In this document: positions 31,201 to 39,492 of the stretch, one piece after another
Position numbering within the stretch: the stretch's first letter is position 1
Layout of the letters: every line of letters begins with the position of its first letter
Source of the DNA: Gyrodactylus bullatarudis
Taxonomy: Eukaryota > Platyhelminthes > Monogenea > Gyrodactylidea > Gyrodactylidae
Direction: 5' to 3'
Length of the DNA: 39,492 nucleotides
Assembly: GCA_012064415.1 (NCBI GenBank)
Contig: SSNU01000197.1
Location: 1 to 39,492, forward strand
Position numbers and translations under genes: made by a program
Notes under the pieces: model-generated
Told to the model about the DNA's origin: nothing
Seen by the model: only the letters and a program-made list of their open reading frames with translations
Database searches by the model: none

Positions 31201-31485
31201 TGTTCATTTGGACAAATTTGTAATAATTAATAATTGTAAATATTTTGTAATTTTGTTAGTACCTGATGACACATCAGATGTTCTGTTTCTTTTTCTGGAT
31301 TCCTCTGGTTGGCTATTGGTAATTGTTGGCGCGTTTCTCTCTACTCCTGGTCTTCTTACATTGGGCCATGTCACTGTTTGCTTTTGTTTACATAATATTG
31401 GTTTTTCCTTCTTAATAAAGAAGGCTTCAGCAGTTTTCAAGGTGTTGACATTTTTCCCAAGAAGATACGCAGATATACAGATTGA
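31201..31485 (-). pseudogene. Penelope-like element C-terminal tail (family B)
   Basis: With one frame change the minus strand reads YLLGKNVNTLKTAEAFFIKK followed by EKPILCKQKQ. This aligns with KPLGKNGYILKAAEAYLIKQ and HKPNL of the family B copy at 1820-1890. Then comes a Pro/Ser/Arg tail with SRKRNRTSD and the ending TNKITKYLQLL, comparable to NSQITQFFTATQ. The endonuclease core is missing upstream. The plus-strand frame 31,058-31,504 is its shadow. A hammerhead follows downstream. Confidence 0.65.
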
Positions 31486-31561
31486 GGAAGAAAAAAAGTG
31501 TTGATCTGGTATATCAAAAACAACAAATCTTTTCCAAACATGACGACGGAATAAAGGAGGG

Positions 31562-31816
31562 CATTATGTAAGATACTCTGAAATCATCGATCGATGCCAC
31601 AAAATTTTCGGCCATAAAGGTATGAAGAACACAAAGATCGAAGTTGTCAAATATTATGTTAATATAAGTCAGGAACAAATTTCATTTTATTCATCCCTCT
31701 GCCAGTCATTAACCGTCCGAGTAAGAAGAAAGAAAAATTCGTTAAACCAATTGTCACACAAAATTCAATTCAATTATCAATGCCAACGGCGGGTATACCA
31801 AATATTTTTATTTTGA
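31562..31816 (+). pseudogene. Integrase zinc-binding domain fragment (KRAB-A-2-like)
   Basis: The frame reads HYVRYSEIIDRCHKIFGHKG, then MKNTKIEVVKYYVNISQEQI and SLCQSLTV. It resembles the H2C2 zinc finger before the integrase core in KRAB-A-2-like transposon proteins: '--CH-IIGHGGR--M---I---Y-NI----I-LFL--CEECQ', with one Cys of the second pair lost. It then decays, and a shifted frame holds KPIVTQNSIQLSM where 'KPI-S--FNSR-QVDLID' is expected. The first catalytic Asp is not visible. It is separate from the fragment at 27,858 and probably from another copy. Confidence 0.45.
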
Positions 31817-33131
31817 ATAATTTATATTTGTACAGAATATTTAATAAACATAATTTCTAATCTTAAAGTCAATCAAATTGATTAATTTGAGTGCTTTTGA
31901 GGAATCTAAACTCATTTCATTAAGAAATGCTGATTTAGTTTTAATTCTAATCCAATGAGTCATATCTCCTACGAAATTTCAACAATAATAAAAGCTTAAA
32001 AGCTTCTCAAGCTCATTTTTCGAAGTTTATGAAATTTATCTATTCAAGTCATTTAGTGATTCAAACAAAGATTTACATAATTTAACTTTTTGTTATTTAA
32101 AATTTTTTACCGAATTGAATTTGTTGCTAAAATGAAGAGATGATCCACAGACTATTTAAGACAACTATTCACTGATTTAACGATTGTATTCACTTCTGAC
32201 AGGTTTATTACTTATTCTATATACACAATGGGTAGTTTTATTCTGTATTTGAAGAGATTCCTCTGTAATCATTATTATCTGGGCGCTTATTTCAATTTAA
32301 ACTTGGTCTTTGATAGTCAAAGCTGAAAAATTATCATGTAATGCCTTATAGAAGCCTTTCTTTATTATTTTCCCAAATTCGTGTACTTTCAGTGAATTTT
32401 ACAACATGCAAAATCTCTGATCCGATCAACCAAAATAATTTTCCCAGGGGAAACCTTTTTAAGGATTTTTACTTAAATGCAAACACTAAAATAACATTTG
32501 AAAATTTTAAGTTTTTGATGATATTGCCAATGATCCTGATCCACCCATCAGATCGAGTTCAATTGTTGAAGATAATTAGTGTGAACGATTCCAAGTCGAA
32601 ATAAACATTTTTGCCGTCTTGAACCTTCTTTCTTCATAATTTTAATCATCATTGAAAAGGACTGAAAAAAATCCGATTAGAGATCTCAAGATTATTAGGA
32701 TCGGGATCAAAACTCAAATGAATAAATGAGTTACGGATTCATGTGCAGAATTTATTCAGCTTTTAAGTGAGGTATAGATCAAGTTTCTAAGTGGTCGAAT
32801 AATAAAGTTATGTGCAATTTTATGATCAAAAATAGGTCATTTTTTGCATTTTTGAAAATCACAATTTTCGCTCTTATTCTCACAAATAGGCTTGAATCAT
32901 TGAATAAATGAATGAAAATAATTAGTAATGATTCATTAATGGATAGTATTGTAAAAAAAATTGCTTCAATTTCATTGGTTTATAAGAAATCTGCCATTTT
33001 CGAAATTTAGCTAATTTAAAGTGGTTAGTGGGATGACAGTATGTAACCTAAGAATTTTCACATTTTCAAGATGAAAATGATAAGAATTATAAGAAATTAA
33101 ATCAAAGGAAGAAAACTAGAAAATATTAACT
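31817..33131. other. Intergenic, nothing recognised
   Basis: AT-rich, with no supported gene, RNA motif or clear repeat. Confidence 0.45.
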
Positions 33132-33540
33132 TTGATATTTCAATTGAAAGAAATCTTCCAGAATATATATCATATGTATTTTAAAGATCTTCAGCTTGAC
33201 CAGACAGACAGAGAAGTGCTCAAACTAGGATCCTCGTTTTGCATACCGAAGTCATCGTACCTTAAAATGGAAACGAAAGTTAGATTCGAATGTTTGATTG
33301 AAAAAACAGACAAAAATTTCAAAGTAAAGAGGACAAAAGAGAACTTCTATCAAATATTTCTAGAAAAAATACCTCAGAATATGAAGCTATACTTAGACAA
33401 GCAATTCTCGACATAAAAAGAACAGCAAAAAATCAATTAAACGAACACCGAAGAACAACTTCTAATAAATTAAAAGAAGCTATCGCTAACGAGGTCATAT
33501 TAAACTCTGAGCTCAAAAGAATCACGTTAAACCAATGAAC
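33132..33540 (+). pseudogene. Penelope-like element reverse transcriptase, N-terminal fragment
   Basis: The 94-residue frame has LQLDQTDREVLKLGSSFCIP, then METKVRFECLIEKTD, the PLE N-terminal signature seen also near 7140 and 38,320. After a stop a second frame (about 33,398-33,538) reads QLNEHRRTTSNKLKEAIANE, a helical segment expected between this signature and the catalytic fingers. The remaining core is not recognisable until 34,118. Confidence 0.6.
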
Positions 33541-34117
33541 CTCCTAAAACCAAAACCACATCTAAAATCATCATCATTTTAAGGAAAATAATGAGAGCGG
33601 AAGTGGAAATTAACAGGTAAATTACAGATTTCTATCCTCCAACACAATGAGGTGCAAATCCAATTTCAAAATGATTATCTATCAGAACATTCCAAAAAAC
33701 CCATTAATTATAATCATATCGTAGTGTTAATAATAATAATAATTATCTAGTACTCAAATTACTAAGAATTAAAGGAGCTAGCCCTTAAAAAAACCGTGAC
33801 CAACAAAAAAGTTTGAACCAATGATTTTACATGATTACTTTTGCAAATTTGAACCTATGTGGCGTGTATCTGTATGAAAGAATGTATCCTCTTGAATTCA
33901 AGACAACAAGATAGCAAATTATGGTGTAAAAGTTTTCAATATTCAGGCTCATGCAATCGTCATACAGATTTCAATGACCAGTGTTATTCAATATATTCAA
34001 GGGACAATCAACGAATACGAAATTAAGCGAGAAAATTCCAATCTTCTCATGCCGCTAGATATAATACCGCCTGCACAACACATTCCAAGGCTATTCATTC
34101 TAAAATTTTTCACATCG
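33541..34117. other. Decayed PLE interior or insertion
   Basis: No readable RT motifs. It includes an AATAATAATAATAATT run near 33,729-33,744. Confidence 0.4.
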
Positions 34118-34938
34118 GCTAAGCTATGAGTATCAAGGAAGCGTATGAGGACGTCATTGATCTGATATTATGTGTTCAAGCTCTTGTTTTCAAGAATAGA
34201 CATCATCAGCAAGAATTCGATTCATGATGATCGCTTTTTATGAGGGATGCTTACCCGGAGGCTTTCATTGACAAACATGCCCATGCTAAACCCAATCAAA
34301 ACAAAGCGGATGACAAAGACCATGAACCGATTCACCTAAAACTTCCTTTCAAAGGTGACACATCCAAGACAATATTGAGTAACAAACTAACTCAAATCAC
34401 GAAACAGACGTTCCCAGGCAGAAAACTTCGTATCATACAAAGAACGACAAAACTTCTAATTGGACATAACAAAGATCCCAAAGCTCAAGAAGAAAGGAGT
34501 AATCTATCTTCTCACTTCTCCATGTGGTTCCAAGTATGTCAGGCAAAATACGAGAACACTAGGGGATCATCTAAGGCCAAAGCACAACAGTGCTGTACAG
34601 ATTCACCTACAAGAAACAGGACACATGGCGGACGAAGGAAATTTTACAATTCTCTACCAAGTCGATCAGAGCCTCAACAGATGTGCAAGGGAAAATGATT
34701 TATCGAGTGCAGAGACACACTTTAAATCAAAATTGAAACCGGCCTTCGCTTCAAACCTTGGTATCAGAGGCCGGGAAAGATTTACAAAACAAAGGCAATT
34801 AGCGAAAATAGAGAAAATACTAAACACCACAGTCCTACCCCCACCCAGATTTAGCTCAACACAATGCACAAGTGAAAATCCAGAAGAATGCACAGCAATC
34901 AGTTACTAATAGATGGATTTCTAGAGCGTCAAAAATGA
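34118..34938 (+). pseudogene. Penelope-like element RT fragment, GIY-YIG endonuclease and tail (family A)
   Basis: It starts with an RT piece, AMSIKEAYEDVIDLI (about 34,125), which breaks off before motif B. From 34,240 the linker reads IHLKLPFKGDTSKTILSNKL and RKLRIIQRTTKLL. A frame change leads to the nuclease frame 34,460-34,909: KKKGVIYLLTSPCGSKYVRQ (GIY, then YVR where YVG is usual), AVQIHLQETGHMADEGNFTI, SSAETHFKSKLKP and LASNLG-like SNLGIRGRERF. The frame stops at 34,907, but in the +2 frame the end reads NQLLIDGFLERQK (stop 34,936-34,938), a PIP-box-like ending equal in kind to QLEIDSFL at 2480. A hammerhead follows 100 bp downstream. Confidence 0.75.
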
Positions 34939-35037
34939 AACAGAATCATAAAAAAAATTAACACCCCCCTCCCTGAGTTCCTTTCTATCCAATGGAAGAG
35001 CAGAAAAACTTGTTATGTAATATTATATAACCAAAGC

Positions 35038-35086
35038 CTGGGATTAAGTCTGAAGAGACCCGGCGAAATAAAACTTTTATCACTTA
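35038..35086 (+). ncRNA. Hammerhead ribozyme, type I, pseudoknotted, reduced stem II (PLE family A)
   Basis: CTGAAGA is at 35,050-35,056 and GAAA at 35,065-35,068. Stem III is ATAAA/TTTAT (35,068-35,080). The cleavage triplet is ATC, with cutting after 35,081. Stem I is TAAGT (35,045-35,049) with ACTTA (35,082-35,086), perfect. The stem II region is GACCCGGC with one G-C closing pair; CCCGG (35,059-35,063) pairs with CTGGG (35,038-35,042) over 5 bp including one G-U. It directly follows a PLE endonuclease gene. Confidence 0.85.
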
Positions 35087-35179
35087 TTATTCGTTCGTTC
35101 TCCTATCTTCCTTATGAGTGTAGACTCCAGTAAAAAGAATTCGATTCAGATGGAAAACCTCCTGGAGTTATTTGTGTTC

Positions 35180-35700
35180 CTGACTTAAGGCCGTTATTCA
35201 CTATACCAGAAACTTAAACGAAATTCGAAATACCTTTACATCCTTGAAAGGTGAGATCATTTTTAAGGCCGAAGAAGCTGTTATGAAAAAAACGTTAGTA
35301 CCCAATATATTCGAAATTTTAAGGTTTTATCTATTCTAGATTATATCGAGTCCAGAAAGAATTATATTGCGAATTCCTATCGATTGTTAAGAGATATTGA
35401 TTTTGAAGTAGATCCCATTAAGCAGTATTTATTGAAAATACTCGGGGAGAGTGATTTAAAAAATATAAATCTCGAAAATGATCCAAATATCGATCCCTAC
35501 TAATATGAAATACTCTTGAAAGCGCAAGTAACATCATGTGATGTTAAGAGATCTTAATTGCCAAAAATAGTAAATTCCAAGAGAAAATTTAAAGAAAATA
35601 ACTTCGTAATTAGGAAAATTAGAAAAAAGATATATATTGGGGCCATATGTACATTCAACAATGCATCATCAGTGGAATTGCAAGTTCATTTGTAATTTTA
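35180..35700 (+). pseudogene. hAT-like transposase C-terminal remnant
   Basis: Across several frames: KAEEAVMKKTLVPNIFEI, SRKNYIANSYRLLRDIDFEV, DPIKQYLLKILGESDLKN, and then LLKAQVTSCDVKRS with KRKFKENNF. The last block resembles the 'P-TSCDVERSFS-YK-IL---R--F---NL' dimerisation region at the C-terminus of some hAT-related transposases and their relatives in animals. Further on, KIRKKIYIG in one frame and LEKRYI-GPYVH with HHQW in another match the fragment at 21,234. It is heavily decayed. The superfamily call is tentative. Confidence 0.4.
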
Positions 35701-36606
35701 TCATTTCAATGATTCTATAGATAGTTTTTATGAATCATTTTAAATTTTGCTTTTAGTGTTAATAAACTCCCTGTTTTACAATAATTTAAATCAGTTTTAG
35801 TTTTATTTCCTTTACAATTCCCATGAGTAAGCAATAGATTTTATTTTGTGCGTCTGGTTTTCCACTCATTTCTTAGAGTGTTTAGTTTTAATATATAATT
35901 CCAAAGAATATTTGGCATCTCAACGGAATTGAAAAAAATATCAAAATTTACTATATTCCCTACTCTAATTCCTGCAAAATCAATTCCAGATTTTCAAATT
36001 TTTTCTCAATAACGACGTAGAATTAATTTTTTCATAAAGACAGACAAATTCTTTTATATCTTTGGTGTTCATAATGAAAATGCGTGACAACTGTAGATTT
36101 CAGAGAAGAATAAAAGCTAGGGCATACATGTACTTTTCATATGGCATATAGTGTTTTTAAACAATAAAATTTAATGCAAAGTTATGTAAACAGTTTCGAA
36201 AAATTCACTTACTTCTGGGATCTTTTATAGTAATTAAATTCTATTTAGAAATGAAATGAAAATTTATTGAACAATACATATGCTCATATTTATAATTATC
36301 ATTTTCATATAGAAGTTAACAGAAAAAAGTGCATAAATAGTATAATGACTCTAATGATATCTGTCCATATAAACTAAATGCATCCCAGTGAGGCTTAATT
36401 TTTTAAGAGAGTTGGTGCATACATCAACACTAGTATCAAAGTATTCCTTATTTACGATCAGACATTATGTGTTATGGAAATGCACAATATTCTTCTATCA
36501 ATTGATAATTGTTCATTCCTTCATCTATTTTTTGTGGAAAATAATGCCGAGCTTCTTCTAGAATATTTTCTGATGACGAAGGTAACTTCAAGGAATTAGA
36601 AGTCAA
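35701..36606. other. Intergenic; holds one copy of an 80-bp dispersed repeat
   Basis: About 35,820-35,890 (CATGAGTAAGCAATAGATTT, then TATTTTGTGCGTCTGGTTTT and CCACTCATTTCTTAGAGTGT) is repeated at about 37,472-37,540. On the minus strand both copies start a frame with MSGKPDAQNKI- or NGKPDTQNKIDG-like residues, so it may be a short coding end of an unknown transposon. The rest is AT-rich without features. Confidence 0.45.
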
Positions 36607-36660
36607 GTGAATATTTAGTGATTAAGCTTATAATTCACCGGATCTCATCAGACCGATTTG
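36607..36660 (-). ncRNA. Hammerhead-like motif, degraded (3' end of minus-strand PLE)
   Basis: On the minus strand CTGATGA is at 36,651-36,645, then GATCCGGT, then GAAT in place of GAAA (36,636-36,633), so the first stem III pair is T-T. The stem III region is TTATAAGCTTAAT, the triplet ATC is kept, and ACTAAATATTCAC follows as in the other family A copies. The 5' pseudoknot strand is mutated (AATCGGT). It is probably inactive. It stands about 120 bp downstream of the PLE tail at 36,782. Confidence 0.65.
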
Positions 36661-36781
36661 ATATTTATATTAAATTTTTGAGCATATGAAAATTCCTCTT
36701 ATTGGTTCAAATGGTTTTTAGGGATTAAACATAGGGGGTGAGAGTTGATTAAAATTGTAATAGTCTCCAGGGTTGATTAAG
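36661..36781. other. PLE 3' non-coding spacer
   Basis: Short spacer between the minus-strand PLE stop codon and its downstream hammerhead, comparable in length to the spacers at 2507-2609 and 34,939-35,037. Confidence 0.5.
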
Positions 36782-37095
36782 TTATCTTCTCTTCACGAAT
36801 TCATCCATCGATAATTGCCCACTGTATCTTTTTCGGATTTTCCCTCTCTTTGTGTTGTTGGGAGGGAGGTTTGGTTTCTCTGTACTAGCATTAATTACAG
36901 GCTGTGAATTGATTTGATTACTAACTTAGCTTCTCCTGGTTTGCACTTCCATTCTCACTTCTAATTGTTGCTGGGGCAGAGACATCGGGTTGATTGCATT
37001 GAGAAGTAGTTTCAACTACTTGCTCGTTCGATTCACAAGTTGGTTTTGCATCAACTTTTTGGCTCTCTGCAACTTAGGTTGAAGAACAAAGAGGT
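36782..37095 (-). pseudogene. Penelope-like element C-terminal tail (family A)
   Basis: The minus strand reads CSST-VAESQKVDAKPTCES, then NEQVVETTSQCNQPDVSAPA, parallel to the tail at 895-1100. After two stops it reads NQINSQPVINASTEKP and KRGKIRKRYSGQLSMDEFVK, then RR and TAA (36,784-36,782). The basic KIRKR followed by QLSMDEFV is the family A ending, similar to a PIP box (Q-x-x-M-x-x-F-V). The endonuclease domain that should precede it is missing; the upstream minus-strand RT stops at 37,537. Confidence 0.65.
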
Positions 37096-37536
37096 GGGTG
37101 CATTACGTCATCGTTGTGAAAATAAACGGGGAGCTGTAACTAAATTCTGAATGATTTTTTCCCAGACTAAAAATGAATTCATATTAACTTTAAACTCGTC
37201 TAGTTTTTAGCCAGAATTATATTTCTGGCTGAGATTTACGGAGGTGTAACAGTTTTTTATTCTGCATCTGGTATTATTTTTATGCTTCTATGAGAAGAAA
37301 AAATTATTCTTATTATTACTAAGCTAAGGTTCTGGAAAAAGGTTGAGGAGAAAGTGCTATGAAGGTTAAGTGCAAATTCAAAATTTTATCAAATTTAACC
37401 AAAAATTAATCAATCTTTGGCCCTAAAATCTCTCAAATCTCAAATAAATTTATTATATTTTCATTATAATACTCATGAGTAAACCATCGATTTTATTTTG
37501 TGTGTCGGGTTTTCCATTCATACTTTTTTAGAGAGG
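37096..37536. other. Insertion or decayed sequence between PLE RT and tail
   Basis: No readable endonuclease. Near 37,472-37,540 it holds the second copy of the 80-bp repeat described at 35,820, so part of the PLE has been replaced by another element. Confidence 0.45.
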
Positions 37537-38350
37537 TTAGTATAATGTGTTAAGTTTCTCACTTATAAACTCGACCGTTACTCTTAATGGCACTTTTGTA
37601 AACAATGAGCTGACATCAAAGGACATCATTTTGGATGATTCAAAGTTCACGTCTAGTAGTTTGGACACAAACTCCACTGAATTTTTCACCGAATATTTGC
37701 ATAACTCATTTCTCAGAGGGGTCAAGATTTCGGTTAACCAGTTTACCAATTTATGCTGGGGAGTGGTTGACATGTCGTGAATTGGTCGGTATTTCAAACC
37801 ATCACTTGTATCCTTGTGAACCTTTGGCAAAAGGTGAAGTCGGCTAATCTCGTCTGATGTGGGCCTGATTGAATTGGCTGTATCATCATCGATGTGACCT
37901 TTGTCCAGTAAACAGTCGATCTTCTTGGAAACTGCTTTCTGGAATCCTTTGATTCTTGTTATGGCTTTCTCCGGATCGGCAGGTCTGAATCTGGATCTGT
38001 CGGATAGAAGCAATTTGCCTTTCTGGACATAATCATGCTTCATTACAATCGCAATTCCAGTTTCTTTGTCGAGATGGCATAGTAAGATGTCTGGATCTTT
38101 TCTTAGGTCATTGAGGGCTTCGAAATGGCTCTTGGTCACGTAGGGAAAGTCAATGCTTTTCTGTTTAAACTGTTGCCAAGTGTCTCTAGTTACTGTGTTG
38201 AAACGGTCTTTATCATATTGAGAACTTGCGGCTAACTATTCTATGGATTCCAGGAATGTTTCGAACCTAATATCTGTTTCCACGTGCATTTTTGCTTTGT
38301 TGGGGATACAAAATTTCGGTCCATGACGTAATACTTGTTTTGCCTTAAGA
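37537..38350 (-). pseudogene. Penelope-like element reverse transcriptase, N-terminal half (family A)
   Basis: Minus strand, one frame from about 38,350 with a single stop near 38,240: KQVLRHGPKFCIP, VETDIRFETFLESIE, then RDTWQQFKQK and the open part 38,139-37,537. That part reads LLCHLDKETGIAIVMKHDYV, QKGKLLLSDRSRF, DEISRLHLLPKVHKDTSDGL, KYRPIHDMSTTPQHKLVNWL and motif A SSKMMSFDVSSLFTKVPLRV with the catalytic Asp in FDV. Motifs B and C and the endonuclease are absent, replaced by other sequence. It is the longest intact RT stretch in the window. Upstream, GCTAATTTTTCAG (about 38,378-38,366) could be a splice acceptor. Confidence 0.85.
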
Positions 38351-38395
38351 GAAAGATTTTTATCTGAAAAATTAGCATCATATGGAAATTACAGT

Positions 38396-38683
38396 GTTTT
38401 TAAACAATTAACCTACTAGCAAAGTGTAAATACTATATCCATATGAACTCTAACTTGATGGAGATTGTCTTCTCGTACCTAGATGTTAGAAATTTGGATA
38501 AGCAAGTGTCAATTCCATAAGAGATTCAAATAATATTCAACTCACGGTGGCAGATGTAGACGCGTTTCGTCCTTATTAGGACTATTCAGTACACCATAGC
38601 CAGGATTCGAACATAGGTTTTCAACGTTGTGAGGCAACGCTTCTAACCACTAGGCCAGAACTCCCGTTCATCTTCTATTACTC
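38396..38683 (-). repeat. tRNA-derived short repeat with embedded hammerhead (copy 3)
   Basis: Same layout as the copy at 17,925: A box TGGCCTAGTGG within 38,657-38,639, B box GTTCGAATCC (38,612-38,603), hammerhead, then the body ending near TTAATTGTTTAAAA. It stands about 45 bp upstream of the PLE RT frame on the same strand, inside what would be the PLE 5' region. Its partner at 38,690 lies head to head with it. Confidence 0.8.
38546..38595 (-). ncRNA. Hammerhead motif in tRNA-like repeat, core mutated
   Basis: On the minus strand CTGAATA (38,589-38,583) replaces CTGANGA, so the conserved G of the core is T. Stem II GTCC/GGAC with TAATAA-type loop, GAAA, the palindromic ACGCGT and the GTC triplet are intact, and stem I GTA/TAC with GGT/ACC pairs well. 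It is probably inactive because of the core change. Confidence 0.7.
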
Positions 38684-38689
38684 CACATT

Positions 38690-38874
38690 CTAATAAGGAC
38701 GAAACGCGTCTACATCTGCCACCGTGAGTGGAATATTATTTGACTCTCTTATGGAATTGACACTTGCTTATCTGAATTTCTAACATCTAGGTGTGAGAAG
38801 ACAATCTCCATCAAGTTAGAGTTCATATGGATATAGTAATTACACTTTGCTAGTAGGTTAATTGTCTAAAAACA
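38690..38874 (+). repeat. tRNA-derived short repeat, 5'-truncated inside the ribozyme (copy 4)
   Basis: It begins at CTAATAAGGACGAAACGCGT, the loop of hammerhead stem II, and continues through CTACATCTGCCACC and the whole body to TTAATTGTCTAAAAAC. It is inverted relative to the copy at 38,396-38,683, so 38,396-38,577 and 38,694-38,874 form a near-perfect inverted repeat of about 180 bp around the tRNA-like head. Confidence 0.8.
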
Positions 38875-39121
38875 ACTAGATTATAATCAGGAAAGAAAAC
38901 ATTGTCTTTTTTTGCTTTTTTCTTCCTGAAATAATCACATAATATCAGATAATCTCTCATTATGAATTATGTTTAATATACAAGTCGTGTTTTAACTTGT
39001 TAAGAATCAATTGCTCTCATTGTTATTATTTTTTTTGAAATAGGGTCTATTATTTTACGATTAATACATATATAATTTTCAATTTCAAATGAGAGACTCA
39101 TTAAGAGGATTTAGAAGTCAA
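38875..39121. other. AT-rich spacer, nothing recognised
   Basis: It lies between the short repeat and the outermost hammerhead motif; probably part of the PLE pseudo-LTR. On the minus strand a TGTGATTATTTCAG near 38,940-38,927 resembles a splice acceptor. Confidence 0.4.
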
Positions 39122-39179
39122 ATAAATATTTAATAATGAAGCTTATATTTCACTGGATTTCGTCAGACTGTTACACCGG
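39122..39179 (-). ncRNA. Hammerhead-like motif, partly degraded (5' end of minus-strand PLE)
   Basis: On the minus strand CTGACGA is at 39,166-39,160, then AATCCAGT, then GAAA (39,151-39,148). The stem III region is ATATAAGCTTCAT with two mismatches, and the triplet is ATT. Stem I AGT pairs with ATT through one G-U. The 5' strand CCGGT (39,179-39,175) is kept, but the stem II loop is CCAG, so the pseudoknot is weakened. The 3' flank ATTTGACTTCTAA--CCTCTTAATGA is shared with the copies at 2657 and 36,607. Confidence 0.65.
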
Positions 39180-39492
39180 CTATATACTTGCTAGTAGTAT
39201 ATATCAGGAATTGTATAAGAAAAAATGTTTATAAATACTTTGAAAAAAAATTCACAAAACTACTTATGAGTATATTCAAGTAGTCATTCTAGTAGTATTC
39301 TAGAAAAAAATAAGTGTTTTTCTTTCTTGATTTTTTAAAATTCATAAGTCCTGCTTTACATTCATCATTTTCATATTAAGTACAATAATAATTAAAATAG
39401 TTTGCAAAAATCTGTTATAATCTAAATCTTATCTATGAAAAATATATATATAGTTATCAGTATTGATTTTTCAATCAAAATAGAATTATTAC
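39180..39492. other. AT-rich sequence to the window edge
   Basis: No gene, repeat or RNA motif recognised. Confidence 0.45.

Noticed and set aside
31058..31504. 148-codon plus-strand open frame
   Set aside because: It is the shadow of a PLE tail on the minus strand, which aligns with the family B copy at 1820-2035.
1..39492. CRISPR arrays, bacterial operons or ribosome binding sites
   Set aside because: No regularly spaced identical repeats and no operon-like packing; introns and metazoan transposons point to a eukaryotic genome.

Overview
This window looks like AT-rich, repeat-dominated genomic DNA from a metazoan, probably an invertebrate. I see no intact host gene, bacterial operon, rRNA, canonical tRNA or CRISPR array. 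The organism call is inference. It rests on several Penelope-like element (PLE) families, Merlin, Tigger/pogo and Tc1 DNA transposons, and short (about 55 bp) GT-AG introns inside transposase genes. A crustacean or other arthropod would fit; a flatworm is not excluded. Almost every coding region is a broken transposon gene.

Layout. 1-3.2 kb (+): three partial PLE copies packed together (family A endonuclease with a small inverted-repeat element inside it; family B thumb, endonuclease and tail; a reverse transcriptase fragment), with two hammerhead ribozymes. 3.3-4.8 kb: a Tc1 transposase fragment next to a long-inverted-repeat Merlin element. 5.0 kb: a degraded tRNA-derived short repeat. 6.8-9.7 kb (+): a decayed PLE. 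11.5-12.9 kb (+): a broken gene of a widespread, unnamed zinc-finger/DDE-like metazoan family. 13.9-17.2 kb: a Tc1/mariner element bounded by TA, with an 875-bp TA-flanked non-autonomous element nested in it. 17.3-18.2 kb: a Tigger remnant (-) and a tRNA-like repeat carrying a hammerhead ribozyme. 21.3-26.9 kb: a large inverted repeat with near-identical arms around Merlin and Tigger remnants; one arm contains the only N of the window, so mis-assembly is possible. 27.2-31.8 kb: PLE pieces (-), a third PLE-associated ribozyme and two integrase fragments (+). 33.1-35.1 kb (+): another PLE with its ribozyme. 35.2-35.7 kb: a hAT-like remnant. 36.6-39.2 kb (-): the best-preserved PLE layout, with ribozymes at both ends.

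The most interesting signal is RNA, not protein. Six short motifs (five just downstream of PLE coding remnants or bracketing them) share a hammerhead core with an 8-nt stem II region that is almost unpaired locally. In the best copies this region can pair with bases just 5' of stem I, and both the stem I and the pseudoknot pairings change sequence while staying complementary. A second, different hammerhead with a minimal palindromic stem III sits directly behind a pol III-type tRNA-like head in a dispersed short repeat. PLE open frames also end in a basic stretch followed by a motif resembling a PCNA-interacting (PIP) box, for example QLEIDSFL, in at least three copies.
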